NCBI GenBank assembly: GCA_945862035.1 | Contig: CAMAXB010000097.1 | Span: 1-9,898, forward strand | DNA: 9,898 bases | From: Opitutus sp. GAS368 | GTDB taxonomy: Bacteria > Verrucomicrobiota > Verrucomicrobiia > Opitutales > Opitutaceae | Direction of reading: 5' to 3' | In this document: piece by piece, positions 7,002 through 9,898 of the stretch | Layout: the number at the start of each line of letters is the position of its first letter | Numbering within the stretch: the first letter of the stretch is position 1 | Made by a program: the position numbers and the translations under genes | The notes under the pieces: model-generated | Told to the model about the DNA's origin: nothing | Databases searched by the model: none | Seen by the model: only the letters and a program-made list of their open reading frames with translations

Positions 7002-7033
7002 CTACATCTGAATCGAGAACGCGATGCCCTACG

Positions 7034-8236
7034 TCACGGCGCCAGCACGCTGGCTTGGGATGTTTGGCCCATGCCTTCGGGGCTGATGCGCGTGCTCTTG
7101 CCGGTCTCGGTGTCGAGGAGGTAGAGCGCGCGGGTGTTGGCGGCGCGCTGGGTGAAGACGAGGTGACGACCGTCCGCCAGCCAGGAGGGTTCGACCGCAT
7201 CCATTGGTGCCCGCGAGACGACCTTGGTCGGCGTCTTGCCGGAGAGGTCGTGGGTGGCGATCTGGAAGCCGCGGCCCGAGCGGACGGTGAAGGCGATCAG
7301 GTTGGCATTGCCACGGCTCCAGTCCGGCTCGGCGCAATAGCCACTGATATTCGTGGCCAGCCGACGCGGGGAACCGCCGGCGGCCGGCATCACGTAGAGC
7401 TGGGGACCGCCGGCCGAATCGGAAGTGAAGACGATCTGCGAGCCATCCGGGGAAAAGCTCGGGGACGACTCGACTGCGGTGGTGCGCGTGCGGCGGGAGA
7501 TGTTCCGACCCTGGGCGTTGGCGACGTAGATCTCGGGATTGCCCTCGCCGCTGAGGATGAGGGCGACCTGCTGGCCGTTGGGGCTGAAGCGCGCGCCGCT
7601 GTTGGTGCCCTTGAGACTGACGAAGGTCGTGCGCTGCAGCGTCGCGAGATCGATGAGGAAGATGTCGGGGAAGCCGGACTTGTAGAACGAAGTGTACACG
7701 ATGCGGTTGCCGTCGGGTGACCAGCGCGGGGTCATCGCCTGCGCATTGTCGCGGGTGATCTGCTTCACCTCGCCAAAGAAGAGATCGCCGGTGTAGATCT
7801 CCTGCTTGCCCGTGCGCTCGCTGATGAACGCGAGCTTGGAGCCGAAGAAACCGTTGAGCCCGCTGGTCGCCTTGACCGCGACATCCGCGGCGCGGAGAAG
7901 GGCATTGCGTTGACTGGTGCCGGTGATGATCTGACTCGTGACAGGCGTCGTGCCGCGCAGCACCTCGACGCGAACCTGGTTGGCGGCAACGGCGGTGAAG
8001 CGCAGGTCGAAGGCCTGCCCCGACGCAACCCGCCGGTAGCGCCCGTGGGCGTTGAAGGCGATGTTGGCCAGCTGATCGATCTCGGCCGGACTGCCGGTAA
8101 CCTTGATCGAAATCGTCTTCACATCGGTTGCGATGTCGATGGGACCCAGTTCGCGAACCTGGGCGGAAACGGACGAGACCGCGACGAGAAGGCCGGCCAA
8201 AGCCGCGCCGAGAATAAAAATCAGACGTTTGTGCAT
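7034..8236 (-). CDS. tolB: TolB-like periplasmic beta-propeller protein
   Basis: TolB is the periplasmic part of the Tol-Pal envelope system, which tightens the outer membrane during division. The 400-residue protein begins with a clear Sec signal peptide (MHKRLIFILGAALAGLLVAV, probable cleavage after VSA at 25). A small N-terminal alpha/beta domain (about 30-125) precedes a six-bladed propeller made of PD40 repeats. Repeat cores are at about 130 (SKLAFISERTGKQEIY), 169 (TPRWSPDGNRIVYTS), 214 (GARFSPNGQQVALI), 258 (SPSFSPDGSQIVFTS), 303 (EPDWSRGNANLIAFT) and 349 (EPSWLADGRHLVFTQ). It is slightly short against about 430 in E. coli. The frame is open 31 codons upstream, but the signal peptide fixes the start at 8236. 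There is no Shine-Dalgarno. It stands alone: no tolA, pal or ybgF lies next to it in this window. Another TolB-like propeller function is possible. Confidence 0.85.
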   Translation of the reverse strand: MHKRLIFILGAALAGLLVAVSSVSAQVRELGPIDIATDVKTISIKVTGSPAEIDQLANIAFNAHGRYRRVASGQAFDLRFTAVAANQVRVEVLRGTTPVTSQIITGTSQRNALLRAADVAVKATSGLNGFFGSKLAFISERTGKQEIYTGDLFFGEVKQITRDNAQAMTPRWSPDGNRIVYTSFYKSGFPDIFLIDLATLQRTTFVSLKGTNSGARFSPNGQQVALILSGEGNPEIYVANAQGRNISRRTRTTAVESSPSFSPDGSQIVFTSDSAGGPQLYVMPAAGGSPRRLATNISGYCAEPDWSRGNANLIAFTVRSGRGFQIATHDLSGKTPTKVVSRAPMDAVEPSWLADGRHLVFTQRAANTRALYLLDTETGKSTRISPEGMGQTSQASVLAP

Positions 8237-8331
8237 CGGAGAAAAGAGGGTTATGCTCCCGGCATTTCTATTTACAGGCTCTCCCTGCTTAACAACGTAA
8301 AAACCTTTCTGTTCCAAAAAACCCGACACCC

Positions 8332-9420
8332 GTGACGCCCGACGCCATCAAGGAAGCCCTCAAGCAAGTGAAATATCCCGGCTTCAGCCGCGACATCGTG
8401 TCCTTCGGGCTCGTGAAAACGGCCGCCTTTGCGGACGGGACGGCGAAGGTCGCTCTCTCGCTCACCACGGCCGATCCGAAGATCCCGCTGCACCTCAAGA
8501 CCGAGGTGGAGAATTGTCTGCGCGCCCTGCCGGGCGTGACCGCCACGATCATCGATATCGCCGTGGCCCCCGCCAAGGCGCCTGCGGCCGGCGCCGGGAA
8601 TCTGGGTGGCAACCATGCGGCGCCCAAGACGATCAAGTACGCCGTGGCCATCGCCTCCGGCAAGGGCGGCGTCGGCAAAAGCACCTTCGCCGTCAATCTC
8701 GCCTGCGCGCTCGCCCAGCTGCTGACCGCCCGGGGCCGGCCGGGCCGGGTCGGGCTGATGGACTGCGATATTTATGGGCCGAGCGTGCCGCTCATGATCG
8801 GCCTGCACGGGGAGCGTCCGAACGTGCAGGGCGACAATTTGATGCCCTTGGAGAAGCACGGGGTAAAGGTCATGAGCATGGGCTTCCTCGTCGACGAGAA
8901 CACCCCGGTCGTCTGGCGCGGGCCGATGATCATGAAGACCATCCAGCAGTTCGTGCAGAACGTGCAATGGGGTGAGCTCGACGTGTTGCTGGTCGATCTT
9001 CCTCCAGGGACGGGCGATGCCCAGCTCTCACTGGTCCAGACGCTACCGCTTGATGGTGCGGTGATTGTGACGACCCCCCAGCCGGCCGCGACCAATGTGG
9101 CCCGCAAGGGGGGCCTGATGTTCCAGAAGGTCAATGTTCCCCTGCTGGGCGTGGCCGAGAACATGAGCTACTTCGTGGACCCCGCCGGTCAGCGGCACAC
9201 CCTCTTCGGCGAGGGCGGGGGCGCCGCGACAGCCGAATCGCTCGGCACCGTCCTCCTGGGCCAGGTGCCGCTGATCGCCGCCATCCGCGCGGGCGGCGAC
9301 ACGGGTAAGCCCGTCACAATCACGGATCCCGAGGGCCTTGCGGGGACGGTTTTCCGAGACATTTCGGAGGCCCTGCTGGCCCGTTTAGCCAAGCCGGCCC
9401 CGGGTCAGGTCAGCGCCTGA
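8332..9420 (+). CDS. mrp: Mrp/ApbC-family P-loop ATPase with N-terminal MIP18-like domain
   Basis: This family of cytosolic MinD-like ATPases takes part in iron-sulfur cluster carriage and assembly. The 362-residue product has an N-terminal MIP18/DUF59-like domain (about 3-80, 'IKEALKQVKYPGFSRDIVSF'), a short Ala/Gly linker, then the ATPase. The deviant Walker A is at 109-118 (SGKGGVGKST; signature Lys111, Lys116), 'DCDIYGPSVP' at 144-153 and Walker B-like 'LLVDLPPGTGD' at 219-229. The segment after 'AENMSYF' (275-281) reads VDPAGQRHTLFG: the CxxC that in E. coli ApbC binds the bridging cluster is absent. The start is GTG (8332), with no Shine-Dalgarno. It is divergent from tolB; the 95-nt gap shows no clear promoter. 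A small hairpin (CGGGC 9430-9434, GCCCG 9439-9443) follows the stop but has no T-tract. Confidence 0.92.
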   Translation: MTPDAIKEALKQVKYPGFSRDIVSFGLVKTAAFADGTAKVALSLTTADPKIPLHLKTEVENCLRALPGVTATIIDIAVAPAKAPAAGAGNLGGNHAAPKTIKYAVAIASGKGGVGKSTFAVNLACALAQLLTARGRPGRVGLMDCDIYGPSVPLMIGLHGERPNVQGDNLMPLEKHGVKVMSMGFLVDENTPVVWRGPMIMKTIQQFVQNVQWGELDVLLVDLPPGTGDAQLSLVQTLPLDGAVIVTTPQPAATNVARKGGLMFQKVNVPLLGVAENMSYFVDPAGQRHTLFGEGGGAATAESLGTVLLGQVPLIAAIRAGGDTGKPVTITDPEGLAGTVFRDISEALLARLAKPAPGQVSA

Positions 9421-9472
9421 GGGGGGCGACGGGCTTCCGCCCGCCGACGTCGACGGAGACGCGTTCCGGGCA

Positions 9473-9500
9473 TTGACAGCCCTCGCCTCGAACCTAGTTT
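9473..9500 (+). promoter_or_regulatory. Sigma70-like promoter
   Basis: A perfect TTGACA (9473-9478) is followed after 16 nt by TAGTTT (9495-9500), which keeps the three most conserved -10 positions (T1, A2, T6). Transcription would start near 9507. It lies after mrp, reads into the leader at 9507-9693, and is the best promoter match seen in the window. Confidence 0.6.
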
Positions 9501-9516
9501 ACGACCAAAGACGACC

Positions 9517-9657
9517 ATGGCGCTTATGAATGAAGGCGGTGTTTCCGCCCTGTTCCGCTGCAAGGCTCCCGATGTTTCCGTCTCCCCTGCGCGGAGTCCG
9601 CTCGCGCCGCCGGACGTGATTATTTTTGAGGTCCGGCAGAATCCAGGACTTGCCTGA
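9517..9657 (+). CDS. Small ORF of 46 codons in the leader of the last gene
   Basis: ATG (9517) lies about ten bases after the predicted transcription start, and TGA (9655-9657) ends the frame. The product (MALMNEGGVSALFRCKAPDV...) matches no family I know and has no membrane segment. It is in the same frame as the next gene, with no other stop in the 36 nt between the TGA and the ATG at 9694. It could be a leader peptide, a chance ORF inside an untranslated leader, or the degraded front of a longer protein. There is no Shine-Dalgarno. Confidence 0.25.
   Translation: MALMNEGGVSALFRCKAPDVSVSPARSPLAPPDVIIFEVRQNPGLA
9596..9636 (+). promoter_or_regulatory. Competing stems in the leader RNA
   Basis: GTCCG (9596-9600) can pair with CGGAC (9611-9615). 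The same CGGAC, as CCGGAC (9610-9615), can instead pair with GTCCGG (9631-9636) around a loop that contains ATTATTTTT. The two hairpins exclude each other, as in attenuators. A separate hairpin, GGCGG (9535-9539) with CCGCC (9545-9549), lies near the 5' end. Short GC stems arise easily by chance, so support is modest. Confidence 0.25.
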
Positions 9658-9693
9658 CACCCGCCGTCCCTGCCATCTCATCCTGTGGTTGCC

Positions 9694-9898
9694 ATGTCCT
9701 CCCCGAATCAGCCGCCTGAAGCCCCCGGTTCGCGCGACTTCGTGAAGCAATCCTCGCTCTACCAGGAATTCCTGGCGGAACGGGAGGAGATCCTCCGCCA
9801 CAAATGGCTGGAATCGGAGCGCCTCGGCTACGACATCGGGTTTGAGCGCGCGTTGCTCGATTGGATCCGCAAGCACCGTGAGGGCTGGCGTTCCGCCC
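9694..9898 (+). CDS. Conserved-looking hypothetical protein, 5' part (runs off the window)
   Basis: The frame is open from ATG 9694 to the window end, giving 68 codons. After a Pro/Ser-rich start (MSSPNQPPEAPGS) comes charged, helix-prone sequence: 'LYQEFLAEREEILRHKWLES', then 'ERLGYDIGFERALLDWIRKH' and 'REGWRS'. I do not recognise a named family with confidence, though the 'HKW.ES...DIGFERAL..W..KHR..WR' pattern looks like a conserved motif and not random sequence. No signal peptide or membrane segment is visible so far. It is preceded by a promoter at 9473-9500 and a leader of about 190 nt, and has no Shine-Dalgarno. Confidence 0.65.
   Translation, partial: MSSPNQPPEAPGSRDFVKQSSLYQEFLAEREEILRHKWLESERLGYDIGFERALLDWIRKHREGWRSA

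Noticed and set aside
6908..7720. A 270-codon plus-strand frame starting after the sodA terminator.
   Set aside because: Mostly antisense to tolB, it reads through two palindromes and has shadow-like composition.
8237..8329. An upstream start for tolB, adding 31 residues.
   Set aside because: It would place a polar stretch before a clear signal peptide that begins at 8236.
8272..8967. A 231-codon minus-strand frame opposite mrp.
   Set aside because: The mrp frame carries a full P-loop ATPase signature; the opposite frame is its shadow.
9430..9443. Hairpin CGGGC-TTCC-GCCCG after mrp as a terminator.
   Set aside because: The stem has five pairs and no T-tract follows, so it does not meet the standard for an intrinsic terminator.
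9499..9876. A 125-codon minus-strand frame at the right end.
   Set aside because: It runs opposite the promoter, leader and the plus-strand gene at 9694, whose sequence looks more protein-like; no known domain in the antisense product.

Overview
The window reads as ordinary chromosome of a GC-rich bacterium. It holds housekeeping genes in short, mostly independent transcription units, with little accessory DNA. Several traits together suggest a Verrucomicrobia (Opitutales)-type organism, but this is an inference from recalled patterns, not a database match: a very long PurF of the kind I associate with Bacteroidetes and relatives, almost no Shine-Dalgarno sequences, short CG-rich hairpins and a 'gccacaaag...ctttgtg' type element between genes, and two membrane-anchored bacterial PH-domain genes in tandem.

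Layout. (1) 1-3713, all on the minus strand and read right to left: infA (initiation factor IF-1), xerD-like tyrosine recombinase, purF (first step of purine synthesis), then an ORF6N-domain protein 10 nt after purF that is cut short by an amber codon. (2) 3714-3809 is a divergent intergenic region between infA and tadA. (3) tadA (tRNA adenosine deaminase) runs on the plus strand to 4340. (4) 4341-4587 is a convergent gap holding degenerate CGCGGA repeats and a large imperfect inverted repeat with a hairpin at its centre. (5) 4588-6049 (minus) is a translationally coupled pair of bPH2/DUF304 membrane proteins. (6) 6212-6844 (plus) is a Mn-type superoxide dismutase, preceded by a strong hairpin and followed by a textbook intrinsic terminator. 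(7) 6908-7033 holds two further palindromes. (8) 7034-8236 (minus) is an exported TolB-like beta-propeller. (9) 8332-9420 (plus) is an Mrp/ApbC ATPase with an N-terminal MIP18-like domain and no CxxC. (10) 9421-9898 holds a good sigma70-like promoter, a leader with a 46-codon ORF and competing stems, and the first 68 codons of an unrecognised gene that runs off the window.

The genes serve separate core functions: translation (infA, tadA), chromosome dimer resolution (xerD), purine synthesis (purF), oxidative stress (sodA), envelope integrity (tolB, PH pair) and Fe-S carrier/assembly (mrp). They do not form one system. No defence locus, CRISPR array, tRNA, rRNA or complete mobile element is visible. 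The points most worth following are the amber-interrupted ORF6N frame, the inverted-repeat element at 4384-4535, the structured leader at 9473-9694 and the coupled PH-domain pair.
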